From: Sporichthyaceae bacterium
Lineage (GTDB): Bacteria; Actinomycetota; Actinomycetes; Sporichthyales; Sporichthyaceae
Length of the DNA stretch: 64,000 nt
Reading direction: 5' to 3'
Assembly (NCBI GenBank): GCA_036493475.1
Contig: DASXPS010000032.1
Span: 1 to 64,000, forward strand
A program made the position numbers and the translations under genes. The notes beneath the pieces were generated by a model. That model did not search any database. It was not told the origin of the DNA and saw nothing but the letters and a program-made list of their open reading frames with translations. Shown here in pieces: positions 23,595 through 30,872 of this stretch; within the stretch, counting starts at the first letter, position 1, and each line of letters starts with the position of its first letter.

Positions 23595-24827
23595 GTGGCG
23601 GGTCCGATGGCGGGCGTGCGCGTGCTGGAGGTCGCGCAGTACACCTTCGTGCCCGCGGCCGGCGCGGTGCTGGCCGACTGGGGCGCGCAGGTCGTCAAGG
23701 TCGAGCACGCCGAACGCGGCGACGCGCAGCGCGGCATCGTGAAACTGCTCGGGCATGACCTGTACAGCCAGGGATCGTCGTTCTTCCCGGTGATGGAGGG
23801 TCCGAACCGTGGCAAGCGCAGCATCGGTCTGGCGCTGGACAACCCCGCGTCGCGGCCGGTGCTTTCCGAGCTCATTCGGCGCAGCGACGTGTTCCTCACC
23901 AACTACCTGCCCGCGGCGCGGGCCAAGCTCGGCATCGACCTTGCCGACGTGCGCGCGCTCAACCCGGACATCGTCTATGTGCGCGGCAGCGGTTTTGGCC
24001 AACGCGGGCCGGAGGCGGACAAGGGCGGCTACGACAGCACCGCGTTCTGGGCCCGCGGCGGGTCTGCGGCCGGCGCGACGGCACCCGGCGCGGAACAGCT
24101 GGTGCGCATGCCGTCGGGCGCTTATGGGGACTGCACCGGCGGCATGACCATCGCGGGCGGCATCGCCGCCGCGTTGTTCAAGCGGGCGATGACGGGGGAG
24201 ACGTCGGTGGTCGACGTGTCGCTGCTCGGTGTGGGCGCGTGGACCACGCAGTTCACCGTCAACTTGGCGCTGATGAACGGCGGCCCGTTGCCGCAGAACA
24301 ACCGGCCCAAGAACGGGTCGGCGGCCAACCCGCTGTCCGGTTCCTATCGCACCGCCGATGACCGGTGGTTGGAACTGACGATGCTTCAGCCGGGTCGGTA
24401 CTGGCCGGAGTTCTGCGCGGCGGTGGGGCGGCCGGAGCTGGCCGCGGATGCGCGGTTCGCCGATACCGCTGGGCTGATGGCCAATGCCGGGGCGGCTGCC
24501 GAGTTGGTCGCGGAGCTCCTCGCGTCGCGCCCGTTGGCCGAGTGGATTGACATCCTGGGCAAGGTTGCGGGGCAGTGGGCGGTGGTGCAGAACTCCTGGG
24601 AGGTCGCGCAGGACTCCTCGCTGCGCGCCAACGGCGGCATCGGTGCGGTGGTTGACGCCGAGGGCGTCACCCGCGAGCTGGTCACCAACCCGGTGCAGTT
24701 CGACGAGACCGCGCCGAGCTTGACCCGCGCCCCGCAGTTCGCCGAGCACACCGACGAGGTGCTGCGCGAGCTCGGGCTGTCCGACGAGGAGCTGATCACG
24801 TTGAAGATCGTCGGAGCGGCCACGTGA
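23595..24827 (+). CDS. Family III CoA transferase (CaiB/BaiF)
   Basis: This canonical 410-residue family III CoA transferase moves CoA between carboxylic acids. The N-terminal motif is VRVLEVAQYTFVPAAGAVLADWGAQVVKVEH (about residues 8-38, described here in part), and the Asp of the acyl-aspartyl intermediate is Asp179 in AYGDCTGG. The NKRS-like segment NRGKRSIGLAL and the C-terminal SLTRAPQFAEHTDEVL are typical. GTG 23595 has GGGAGG 7 bases upstream. The gene overlaps the next by GTGA. With the small protein and AMP ligase that follow it forms a CoA-activation operon controlled by site 2. Confidence 0.93.
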   Translation: MAGPMAGVRVLEVAQYTFVPAAGAVLADWGAQVVKVEHAERGDAQRGIVKLLGHDLYSQGSSFFPVMEGPNRGKRSIGLALDNPASRPVLSELIRRSDVFLTNYLPAARAKLGIDLADVRALNPDIVYVRGSGFGQRGPEADKGGYDSTAFWARGGSAAGATAPGAEQLVRMPSGAYGDCTGGMTIAGGIAAALFKRAMTGETSVVDVSLLGVGAWTTQFTVNLALMNGGPLPQNNRPKNGSAANPLSGSYRTADDRWLELTMLQPGRYWPEFCAAVGRPELAADARFADTAGLMANAGAAAELVAELLASRPLAEWIDILGKVAGQWAVVQNSWEVAQDSSLRANGGIGAVVDAEGVTRELVTNPVQFDETAPSLTRAPQFAEHTDEVLRELGLSDEELITLKIVGAAT

Positions 24828-25132
24828 AGGCGGGCATCGGCCAGACATTGGCCAGCGCAGTGGATGCCACCACGGTGGTCGTGGTGCGCTGGCCGGATGT
24901 CGATCTGGAGCTGACCTGCGGTGGCGCGGCGATGGTGGACGCCAAGGATCCGGCGACGGGCAGTGGTACCCCCGACCCGGCGCACGCGGCGGGTTCGCAA
25001 CTCGGCAAGCGTTATGTGGATGCCTCCGGTGGCGTGGAACTGCTGTGCACCAAGGCGGGCACCGGCACCCTCGCGGTGAACGGCGAGCCTCTGACCATCA
25101 AGGCCGCGCAGGCCCTGCCCGCGTCGGACTGA
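24824..25132 (+). CDS. Small conserved-looking protein between CoA transferase and acyl-CoA ligase
   Basis: This 102-residue soluble protein was not recognised. Two segments look folded: TTVVVVRWPDVDLELTCGGA (about residues 16-35) and RYVDASGGVELLCTKAGTGT (about 64-83). The Cys residues in TCGG and LLCTKAG could form a pair or bind metal. It starts at a GTG overlapping the CoA-transferase stop, and the acyl-CoA ligase begins 7 bases after its stop. The coupling argues for a real accessory subunit of one of these enzymes. Confidence 0.75.
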   Translation: MKAGIGQTLASAVDATTVVVVRWPDVDLELTCGGAAMVDAKDPATGSGTPDPAHAAGSQLGKRYVDASGGVELLCTKAGTGTLAVNGEPLTIKAAQALPASD

Positions 25133-25139
25133 GGTCGCC

Positions 25140-26543
25140 GTGCACCTGAGCATGCTGCTCGACATGGCCGTCGACGGCTTCGGCGACCGGGTGGTGGTCG
25201 GACCACGCGCCGGTGGTCTGACGCCTACTCAGCTGCAGCGATTGGCCCGCGGGGGCGCCCGTCTGGCCGCGGACGCCGACGCGATCGTGTACCTGGCGGT
25301 GAGCGGCCCGGCGTTCCCGGTGGCGCTGTTCGCCGCGGCGTATGCCGGGGTGCCGCTGGTGCCCATCAACTACCGGCTCGGCGCCCAGCAGCTGGCCGAC
25401 CTGCTGGGCCGGCACCCGCGGGCGTTGGTGATCGCGGACGACACCTCGGAGAAGTTCCTTGTCCATGCGGCGAGCGCGGACCCGGTCGATGCGCCCGCGG
25501 ACACCGACGCGCCCGCGGTGGTCATCTACACCTCCGGGACCACCTCGGCGCCCAAGGGCGTGCTGCTGCGCCACGCGAATCTGGTCTCCTACGTGTTCGG
25601 CACGGTGGAGTTCGCCGCCGCCGATGCCGACGAGGCGGCGTTGATGAGTGTCCCGCCGTACCACATCGCCGGGGTCTCCAACGTGCTCAGCAATCTGTTC
25701 GCGGGCCGCCGGGTGGTGTCGTTGCCCGCGTTCGAGCCGGTGGAGTGGCTGGCCACCGTGCGCGCGGAGGGCGTCACCAACGCGATGGTGGTGCCGACCA
25801 TGCTGGCCCGCATCATGGCCGTCCACGGCGACCGTTGCGTGCCGTCGCTGCGCACCTTGGCCTACGGCGGTGCGGCCATGCCGCCGCGGGTCATCGAGGC
25901 CGCGCTACGCCAGTGGCCACACGTCGGCTTCGTGAACGCCTACGGTCTGACCGAGACCTCGTCGACGGTGTCGGTGCTCGGCCCGGACGACCATCGCGCC
26001 GCGCTGTCCTCGGACGATCCCGAGGTGCGCGCCCGGCTGCACTCGGCGGGCCGCCCCGTGCCCGGCGTCGAGGTGGAGATCCGTCACGGCCGCATCTGGA
26101 TCCGTGGTGAGCAGGTGTCCGGGGAGTACGCCGGCGCCGGCCCCGCGGTGGACGCCCGCGGCTTCTTCGACACCCGCGACTCCGGCCGCCTGGACGACGC
26201 GGGCTTTCTGTTCGTCACCGGGCGCGTCGACGACACCATCATCCGCGGCGGGGAGAACATCGCCCCGGCGGAGATCGAGGACGTGCTGCTGCGGCATCCC
26301 GACGTCGTCGACGCCGCAGTGGTCGGTGTCCCCGACGAGGAGTGGGGCCAGCGACTGGAGGCCGTCGTCGTCTGCACCCCCGGTCCGACCCCGGACCCCG
26401 AGGACCTCCGCGCCCACGTCCGCGCCGCCCTGCGTTCGTCCAAGACCCCCGACCGCATCGTGTTCCGCGCTCAGCTGCCGCGCACCCCGACCGGCAAGCT
26501 GCTCCGCCGCGACGTCGTTTCCGACCTCGTCACCGCCCACTGA
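25140..26543 (+). CDS. AMP-forming acyl-CoA synthetase
   Basis: This 467-residue ANL-superfamily ligase activates a carboxylic acid to acyl-CoA using ATP. It has the P-loop-like A3 motif IYTSGTTSAPKG (about residues 121-132), A5 NAYGLTETSS, A7 (RD-like) in FFDTRDSGRLDDAGFLFVTGRVDDTII and the catalytic lysine in TPTGKLLRRD near residue 457. It is shorter than most members because the N-terminal region is trimmed. The GTG start (MHLSMLLDM) lies 7 bases after the small upstream gene. It belongs to the operon beginning with the CoA transferase. Confidence 0.92.
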   Translation: MHLSMLLDMAVDGFGDRVVVGPRAGGLTPTQLQRLARGGARLAADADAIVYLAVSGPAFPVALFAAAYAGVPLVPINYRLGAQQLADLLGRHPRALVIADDTSEKFLVHAASADPVDAPADTDAPAVVIYTSGTTSAPKGVLLRHANLVSYVFGTVEFAAADADEAALMSVPPYHIAGVSNVLSNLFAGRRVVSLPAFEPVEWLATVRAEGVTNAMVVPTMLARIMAVHGDRCVPSLRTLAYGGAAMPPRVIEAALRQWPHVGFVNAYGLTETSSTVSVLGPDDHRAALSSDDPEVRARLHSAGRPVPGVEVEIRHGRIWIRGEQVSGEYAGAGPAVDARGFFDTRDSGRLDDAGFLFVTGRVDDTIIRGGENIAPAEIEDVLLRHPDVVDAAVVGVPDEEWGQRLEAVVVCTPGPTPDPEDLRAHVRAALRSSKTPDRIVFRAQLPRTPTGKLLRRDVVSDLVTAH

Positions 26544-26606
26544 CGTTCCCGCGGTAACGCTTTCTGTCGCGTACGGGGACAAGCTCCAACTCGGCTACAC
26601 CGTCGC

Positions 26607-26639
26607 GCTGTTGTGCGACGGGGAACGACGCAACGCAGC
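26607..26639. terminator. Possible hairpin between convergent genes
   Basis: GCTGTTGTGCG and CGCAACGCAGC (11-base arms, 8 paired, 11-base loop) lie in the 113-bp gap between the convergent acyl-CoA synthetase and thiolase genes. There is no T-run, which is usual for actinomycete terminators. The pairing is imperfect, so this is a weak call. Confidence 0.3.
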
Positions 26640-26656
26640 AAGCCTCAACTGACCGA

Positions 26657-27844
26657 TCAGCGGTCGCGGGTGAGCAGCAGGGCGCCGGCGATGGGGCCGC
26701 CCCCGTTGCTCACCAGGGCCACCTCGGCGTCGCGCACCTGACGCGCGCCGGCGGCGTGCCGCAGCTGGGCGATGGCCTCCTGGATCAGCCCGTAACCGTG
26801 CAACCGTCCGCCGGAGAGCTGCCCGCCGTTGGTGTTCAGCGGGAGCCGTCCGTCCAGTGCGATGTTCGCGCCGCCCTCCAGGAACGGGCCGGCCTCGCCG
26901 TGGCCGCAGAAACCCAACGCCTCCAGCCAGACCAGCGCCAGAATGGAGAACCCGTCGTAGAGCTGGGCCACATCCACGTCGGTGGGGCGCAGGTCGGTGC
27001 GGCTCCACAGGTGGTCGGACGCACCCTGCGCGGCCATCGAGGTCAGATCTGCGTACTGGTCCCAGGACAACCGACCCCGTGCCGCGGTGCCCACCGCCTC
27101 GATGCGCACCGCTCCGTTCGGGGTGTTCGGTGCATGCGCGGCGGTGGACACGATCAGTGCGGTGCAGCCGTCCACCGGCACATCGCAGTCCAGGAGGCAC
27201 AGCGGGGTGGAGATCATCCGCGCGGCCAGGTATGCCTCGAGGCTCAGCGGGGCGGTGAACACTGCTGCCTCGGGGTCCAGCGCGGCGTGCCGGCGGAAGG
27301 TCACTGGCAGCTGGCCGAGTTGCTCGCGGGTGGTGCCGAACTCGTGCATGTGTCGCATCGCCACCGGGGCCAGCCAGTTCACCGGCGAAGTGCCACCGAA
27401 CGGCGCGCTCCACACGCCGTAGCTGTGGGCGCGTTCCGACCCCAGCACCGCAGCGCGTCCGCCGCTGCCCTGGGCAGAGGACTCGGTCACCGTCCGGTAC
27501 ACCAGCACGTGTCGGCACAGGCCGGTGGACACCGCCATCGCCGCGGCCACCACCGCCCCGAGTTGGCCGGGAAGCTCCGCACTGCCCTGAAACCACGTCA
27601 GATTCAGTCGCAGCGCGTCCTGTACCTCCTGCGGCGGTGGGCCCGCGTAGCCGAAGGTGACATCGGCCGAGCCGCCCGGGTAGGTGCAGATGCCGTCGAT
27701 GTCGCCCCGGGCCAACCCGGCGTCGGCGATCGCAGCGCCCGCGGCGTCCACGGTGAGGTCCAGGGCGGAGCGTCCCAGCCGGCGGCCGATCGCGGAGCGC
27801 GCGACGCCGCTGATCACCGCGTCGTGTTCGAACTTGTCGCTCAC
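26657..27844 (-). CDS. SCP-X/Ltp-type thiolase-fold protein (probable retro-aldolase)
   Basis: This 395-residue thiolase-superfamily protein belongs to the lipid-transfer-protein group. The nucleophilic Cys of degradative thiolases is missing: the usual NCAS-type motif corresponds to GSAELPGQLGAVVAAAM (about residues 89-105). The C-terminal NTNGGQLSGGRLHGYG and SNGGGPIAGALLL motifs are kept. In steroid side-chain degradation, Ltp2-type proteins of this kind act as aldolases with a DUF35 partner, and a DUF35 gene directly precedes this one (ATGA overlap). Aldol cleavage of a beta-hydroxyacyl-CoA is therefore the best guess. Confidence 0.88.
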   Translation of the reverse strand: MSDKFEHDAVISGVARSAIGRRLGRSALDLTVDAAGAAIADAGLARGDIDGICTYPGGSADVTFGYAGPPPQEVQDALRLNLTWFQGSAELPGQLGAVVAAAMAVSTGLCRHVLVYRTVTESSAQGSGGRAAVLGSERAHSYGVWSAPFGGTSPVNWLAPVAMRHMHEFGTTREQLGQLPVTFRRHAALDPEAAVFTAPLSLEAYLAARMISTPLCLLDCDVPVDGCTALIVSTAAHAPNTPNGAVRIEAVGTAARGRLSWDQYADLTSMAAQGASDHLWSRTDLRPTDVDVAQLYDGFSILALVWLEALGFCGHGEAGPFLEGGANIALDGRLPLNTNGGQLSGGRLHGYGLIQEAIAQLRHAAGARQVRDAEVALVSNGGGPIAGALLLTRDR

Positions 27845-28254
27845 GTCGCCTCCGGGACGAACACCGGGTAGTAGGCGTCATTGCGGTCAACGAAGGCGAC
27901 CCGGACCTGCTGGCCGATACGCACCTCGTCGATCGGGCAGCCGACGACGTTCGTGGTCAGCCGCAGGCCGTCTTGCTCGGGGAACTCCACGATCGCGTAG
28001 ACGTAGGGCTCCTGGCCCGGCGTCCACGGCTGCACGTTGATGGTGAACGTGTGCACGGTCGCGCGCCCGGACACCGGCTGCGGCGCGACGTTCGCCGACA
28101 GGCACTGTGGGCAGCGGGAGGACGGCGGATGCAGCCAGTACCCGCAGTCGCCGCAGCGCAGGAAGCGCAGCACGCCATCGGCACCGGACTGCCAGAAGAA
28201 CCGGCCCAGCGGGTCGTCCGAGGGGGCCGGTCGGTGCAGCAGTGGATCCTGCAT
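27841..28254 (-). CDS. DUF35 zinc-ribbon/OB-fold protein, partner of the thiolase-like protein
   Basis: This 137-residue protein starts with a short helix (DDPLGRFFWQSGADG). A zinc ribbon with four cysteines in CGDC...CPQC (about residues 34-52) and an OB-fold follow (GRATVHTFTINVQPW, LRLTTNVVGCPIDEVRIGQQVRVAF). DUF35 proteins bind acyl-CoA and complex with Ltp-type aldolases or MaoC hydratases. It overlaps the thiolase-like gene (ATGA), and its own start is coupled to the SDR remnant (TGATG). A two-subunit aldolase is strongly suggested. Confidence 0.9.
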   Translation of the reverse strand: MQDPLLHRPAPSDDPLGRFFWQSGADGVLRFLRCGDCGYWLHPPSSRCPQCLSANVAPQPVSGRATVHTFTINVQPWTPGQEPYVYAIVEFPEQDGLRLTTNVVGCPIDEVRIGQQVRVAFVDRNDAYYPVFVPEAT

Positions 28255-28367
28255 CAGGGTCGGAAGTCCGCGACGTTGAGGTACCCACCGGCGTCGATGC
28301 GCAGCTGGGCGCCGCCGGTGATCAGCGCGACCTTGCCCGATACTCGGCCGGTCCGAGCCTGCGTCAT
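28254..28367 (-). pseudogene. Internally deleted SDR remnant (37 codons, still open)
   Basis: The frame reads MTQARTGRVSGKVALITGGA, an SDR N-terminus with the start of the glycine-rich NAD motif. It passes directly into QLRIDAGGYLNVADFRP, which looks like an SDR C-terminus (compare LRVDGGY). About 220 middle codons are missing without loss of frame. Joining occurs at the ITGGA/TGAQ sequences common to both ends of SDR genes, which suggests deletion between short repeats. Start and stop remain coupled to the GntR gene (2-base gap) and to DUF35 (TGATG). It cannot be an active dehydrogenase. Confidence 0.75.
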
Positions 28368-28369
28368 GC

Positions 28370-29128
28370 TCAGTCCATCAGGTCGAGCACGGACCGCGCG
28401 CCGGGTGCGGAGAGCAGGTGCGCGTCGCCTGCCTCCAGGTGACGGCGCCACAGCGATTCGGCACCGGCCACGTCCCGCGCGGCGATCAGGTCGATGAGCT
28501 TGCGGTGCGCGCGGTGCGCGACCTCCAGGCCCTCACGGGTGCTGGCCTCGGTGCCGTGCGCGGCGAGGAAGCGGTCGGCCTGCACCTGGATGATCCGGTT
28601 GGTTACCGAGGTGAGCACGTCGTAGGTCATGCACCCGGTGAGCTGCACCACCAAGTGGTGGAAACGCCCGTGCGCGCGGCTGGCCTGCGCCGGGTCGTCC
28701 ATCGCCGCGGCCTCCTCGGCCAGCGCGCCGCGCAACACCGCGACGATCTCCGGGGTGCCGCGCTCGGCGAGCAGACCGGCGGCCGGCGCCTCGAGCATGA
28801 CCCGCGCGTGATGCACGTCGGCGAGCGTCGCACCCTCGTACTGCAGCAGCAGCCCGATGTAGCGGGACACCATCGGCACCGCCGGGGTCCGGATGCGTGC
28901 CCCGCCGCCCGCGCCGCGGCGCACCACCAACAGCCCCTCGGACTCCAGGATGCGCAGCGCCTCCCGCACCGTGGTGCGCGCGACCCTCATCTCGGCCATC
29001 AACTGGTCCTCGGGCGGCAGCGGGTCGTCGGCCTCGAGTTCCCCGGTGACGATCTTGCGGCGCAGCGTGCGGGCGACGATCTCCGCGGCCTTGGGCAGCC
29101 GGATTGCCTCGAGCTTGGGGGTCGCCAC
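28370..29128 (-). CDS. GntR/FadR-type transcriptional regulator (FCD domain)
   Basis: This 252-residue regulator has an N-terminal winged helix (about residues 10-75: VARTLRRKIVTGEL, LMAEMRVARTTVREALRILESEGLLVVRRGAGGG, cited in part) and an all-helical FCD ligand domain with metal-type His residues (RAHGRFHHLVVQLTG, AHRAHRKLIDLIAARD). The GTG start follows GAGGAG. It leads an operon with the SDR remnant, DUF35 and thiolase-like genes, and is divergent from an acyl-CoA dehydrogenase gene; motif site 3 lies between them. It is a reasonable candidate for the protein that reads the six-site motif, with an acyl-CoA or acid as effector. Confidence 0.92.
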   Translation of the reverse strand: MATPKLEAIRLPKAAEIVARTLRRKIVTGELEADDPLPPEDQLMAEMRVARTTVREALRILESEGLLVVRRGAGGGARIRTPAVPMVSRYIGLLLQYEGATLADVHHARVMLEAPAAGLLAERGTPEIVAVLRGALAEEAAAMDDPAQASRAHGRFHHLVVQLTGCMTYDVLTSVTNRIIQVQADRFLAAHGTEASTREGLEVAHRAHRKLIDLIAARDVAGAESLWRRHLEAGDAHLLSAPGARSVLDLMD

Positions 29129-29151
29129 GGCCGCTCCTCGGTGATTGGCGA

Positions 29152-29167
29152 AATAAATCGTAACAGG
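29152..29167 (+). promoter_or_regulatory. Island motif, site 3 (GntR / acyl-CoA dehydrogenase divergent promoter)
   Basis: AATAAATCGTAACAGG lies in the 53-bp gap between the divergent GntR and acyl-CoA dehydrogenase genes, ending 14 bases before the latter's GTG. It matches the island motif at about 12 of 16 positions. The position would allow one protein to control both directions. Confidence 0.62.
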
Positions 29168-29181
29168 ATTAGGCTATTTCC

Positions 29182-30273
29182 GTGTCGACCCCCGCTGAGG
29201 ACCTGCGCGCCACGTTGACGACCCTGCCGGCGCAGCTGCGCCGCGGGTCCGACGCCTCGTTCGAGGAGGCCTTGGAGGCCCAGCGATGGCTGGCCTCGGT
29301 CGGCTGGGCCGCGCCCGGCTGGCCGGTCGAGCACGGTGGGCGCGGCCTCGGCGTCGGCGACCGGATTGCCTGCGACCGCGAGTTCTCCGCCGCCGACGTG
29401 CCGCTGCCCGCGGGCATTCTCGGCCTGGCCAACGTCGGCCCGGCGCTGATGGAGTTCGGTACCCCGGAGCAGCGCGCGAGCCTGCCGCGGATCCTGGACG
29501 GCAGCGAGATCTGGTGCCAGGGATTCAGTGAGCCGGATGCGGGCAGCGACCTGGCCGGGCTGCGCACCCGAGCCCGGCTCGACGACGATGACTTCGTGAT
29601 CGACGGTCAGAAGGTGTGGACCTCGCACGGCATGTGGGCCACCCACTGCATGCTGCTCGCCCGCACCGACCCGAATGCGCCCAAGCACAAGGGCATTTCC
29701 GTGCTGCTGGTGCCGATGGACACCGCCGGCATCGAGCGACGGCCGATCCGGATGATCTCCGGTGACTCGGAGTTCGCCGAGGTGTTCTTCACCGACGTGC
29801 GGGTGCCGCGTTCGGCGCTGATGGGACCGTTGCACGGCGGTTGGGGCGTCACCGTGCGCACCCTGGTACACGAACGCACCGGCGTGCTGACCCGGGCTGC
29901 GGCGCTGGCGGACCGAGCGCGCCGGATTGCCGCCGGCAGCGGCGATCCGGCCCCGTTGGACCGCGACGAACTGGTGCGCCGCTACGTCGACGCACGAGTG
30001 CTCGGTCAGCTGGGTCGGGCGACGTTGGCCCGCGGTGAGGCGGGGGAGGAGACGTCCGGCCTGCAGACGCTGATCAAGCTGTCCTGGGGCATCACCGACC
30101 GCGCCCTGGCCGAGACCGCACTCGACCTCGGCGGCCTGCCCGCCGTCACCGGCCTGCGCGAGGACCTCGCCTACCGCTGGCTGTTCACCCGCTGCTCGAC
30201 GATTGCCGCGGGCACTACCGAGGTGCTCAAGGACCTCGTCGCCGAACGCGTCCTCGGCCTGCCCCGCGCCTGA
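29182..30273 (+). CDS. Acyl-CoA dehydrogenase
   Basis: This 363-residue acyl-CoA dehydrogenase has the FAD-contact motif GFSEPDAGSDLAGLRTRA (about residues 114-131), KVWTSHG and the C-terminal STIAAGTTEVLKDLVAERVLGLP. The GTG start lies close behind site 3 without a clear Shine-Dalgarno, so the mRNA may be leaderless. It belongs to the long-chain/steroid-type group common in actinomycete catabolic clusters, where such proteins often pair as heteromers. It is monocistronic here, ending before the 120-bp palindrome. Confidence 0.92.
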   Translation: MSTPAEDLRATLTTLPAQLRRGSDASFEEALEAQRWLASVGWAAPGWPVEHGGRGLGVGDRIACDREFSAADVPLPAGILGLANVGPALMEFGTPEQRASLPRILDGSEIWCQGFSEPDAGSDLAGLRTRARLDDDDFVIDGQKVWTSHGMWATHCMLLARTDPNAPKHKGISVLLVPMDTAGIERRPIRMISGDSEFAEVFFTDVRVPRSALMGPLHGGWGVTVRTLVHERTGVLTRAAALADRARRIAAGSGDPAPLDRDELVRRYVDARVLGQLGRATLARGEAGEETSGLQTLIKLSWGITDRALAETALDLGGLPAVTGLREDLAYRWLFTRCSTIAAGTTEVLKDLVAERVLGLPRA

Positions 30274-30287
30274 GGCGCGCTTCCGGC

Positions 30288-30407
30288 TTGCTCATTCATG
30301 AGCGCAGCGGTGACTGTCATACGCAGGGCGTCATTTCCGCGCCCGGTTTGTCCAGGTTCTGTGACGCCTCGGGTATGACAGAGCGCGCTCAGATCATGAA
30401 TGAGCAA
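30288..30407. repeat. 120-bp three-tier symmetric inverted repeat
   Basis: Three nested perfect arms pair: TTGCTCATTCATGA (30288-30301) with 30394-30407; CTGTCATAC (30314-30322) with 30373-30381; and GGCGTCA (30327-30333) with 30362-30368. Unpaired spacers are equal on both sides (12 and 12, then 4 and 4 bases) around a 28-base centre. It fills the gap between the convergent acyl-CoA dehydrogenase and ferredoxin genes. It could be a bidirectional terminator, a MITE-like element or a protein-binding palindrome. Confidence 0.9.
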
Positions 30408-30427
30408 CCGAGCGGCGCCCTCGTGCG

Positions 30428-30622
30428 TCAGTCGAAGAACACCGTGATGGCGCGCTCCGGGCACTCGCCGGCACCGCGAAACGCGGCCTCGGCAAGCTCC
30501 TCGGGGATCTCGAACTCGCCGCCGACGTTGTAGCCGTCGTCGTCGAGGGTGTACACCTCCGGCGCCGTGGCGAAGCAGCGGGCGTTGCCCTGGCAGACCG
30601 CCCGGTTGACCTTCACACGCAC
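30428..30622 (-). CDS. Ferredoxin of the P450-partner type
   Basis: This 64-residue ferredoxin has three cluster cysteines: Cys10 and Cys16 in CQGNARC, and Cys54 in ECPERA. The second ligand position of a 4Fe-4S cluster is replaced by Asn13, so a 3Fe-4S cluster is expected. Such ferredoxins feed electrons to actinomycete P450s. The GTG start has GAGGAG upstream. It directly follows the SDR pseudogene on the same strand, and the P450 gene is 1.6 kb away in the divergent operon. Its reductase may be one of the flavoproteins at 7.9-10.4 kb, but that is inference. Confidence 0.92.
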   Translation of the reverse strand: MRVKVNRAVCQGNARCFATAPEVYTLDDDGYNVGGEFEIPEELAEAAFRGAGECPERAITVFFD

Positions 30623-30632
30623 GACAAGCTCC

Positions 30633-30805
30633 TCACTTCGGGGCCATCCGGATCACGCCGTCGAGGCGGACGGTCTCGCCGTTGAAGTACGAGTTGGTGA
30701 GCATCTCCAACGCCAGGGAGGCGAACTCGGCGGGTCGCCCGGGCGCTTGGGGAACGGGACGCCGGCGCCCAGCGACGCCGCCACCCGGGGTCGTTCACCG
30801 GCCGC
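30633..30805 (-). pseudogene. SDR pseudogene (3' end of a type II 3-hydroxyacyl-CoA dehydrogenase-like gene)
   Basis: Two reading frames together give an SDR C-terminus. One carries ASLGAGVPFPKRPG; after a one-base deletion near 30737 the other continues RPAEFASLALEMLTNSYF and then NGETVRLDGVIRMAP. This is the usual end of HSD17B10-like 3-hydroxyacyl-CoA dehydrogenases (PFPxRLGxPxEYA ... NGExIRLDGAxRM). Everything upstream of about residue 200 is gone, replaced by the promoter region of the divergent operon. The TGA stop is followed by the ferredoxin ribosome site, so the intact gene once preceded the ferredoxin gene. Confidence 0.78.
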
Positions 30806-30822
30806 TCCCGTCTTGCCGTAGA

Positions 30823-30838
30823 AAGAATTCGTTATAAG
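30823..30838 (+). promoter_or_regulatory. Island motif, site 4 (start of the nine-gene operon)
   Basis: AAGAATTCGTTATAAG lies 34-43 bases before the two candidate starts of the amidohydrolase gene. It is the most divergent copy but keeps AATTCGTTA, and its right end TATAAGAT could serve as a -10 box. It would control the largest operon of the island. Confidence 0.55.
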
Positions 30839-30872
30839 ATAAAGCGACCAAAGCGCCCGGAGCAATCACGAG

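Noticed and set aside
26544-26656. An open frame in the gap reading VTLSVAYGDK and on to a stop
   Set aside because: Too short, with no start or ribosome site; it continues an out-of-frame reading of the ligase gene. I treat the gap as a possible terminator only.
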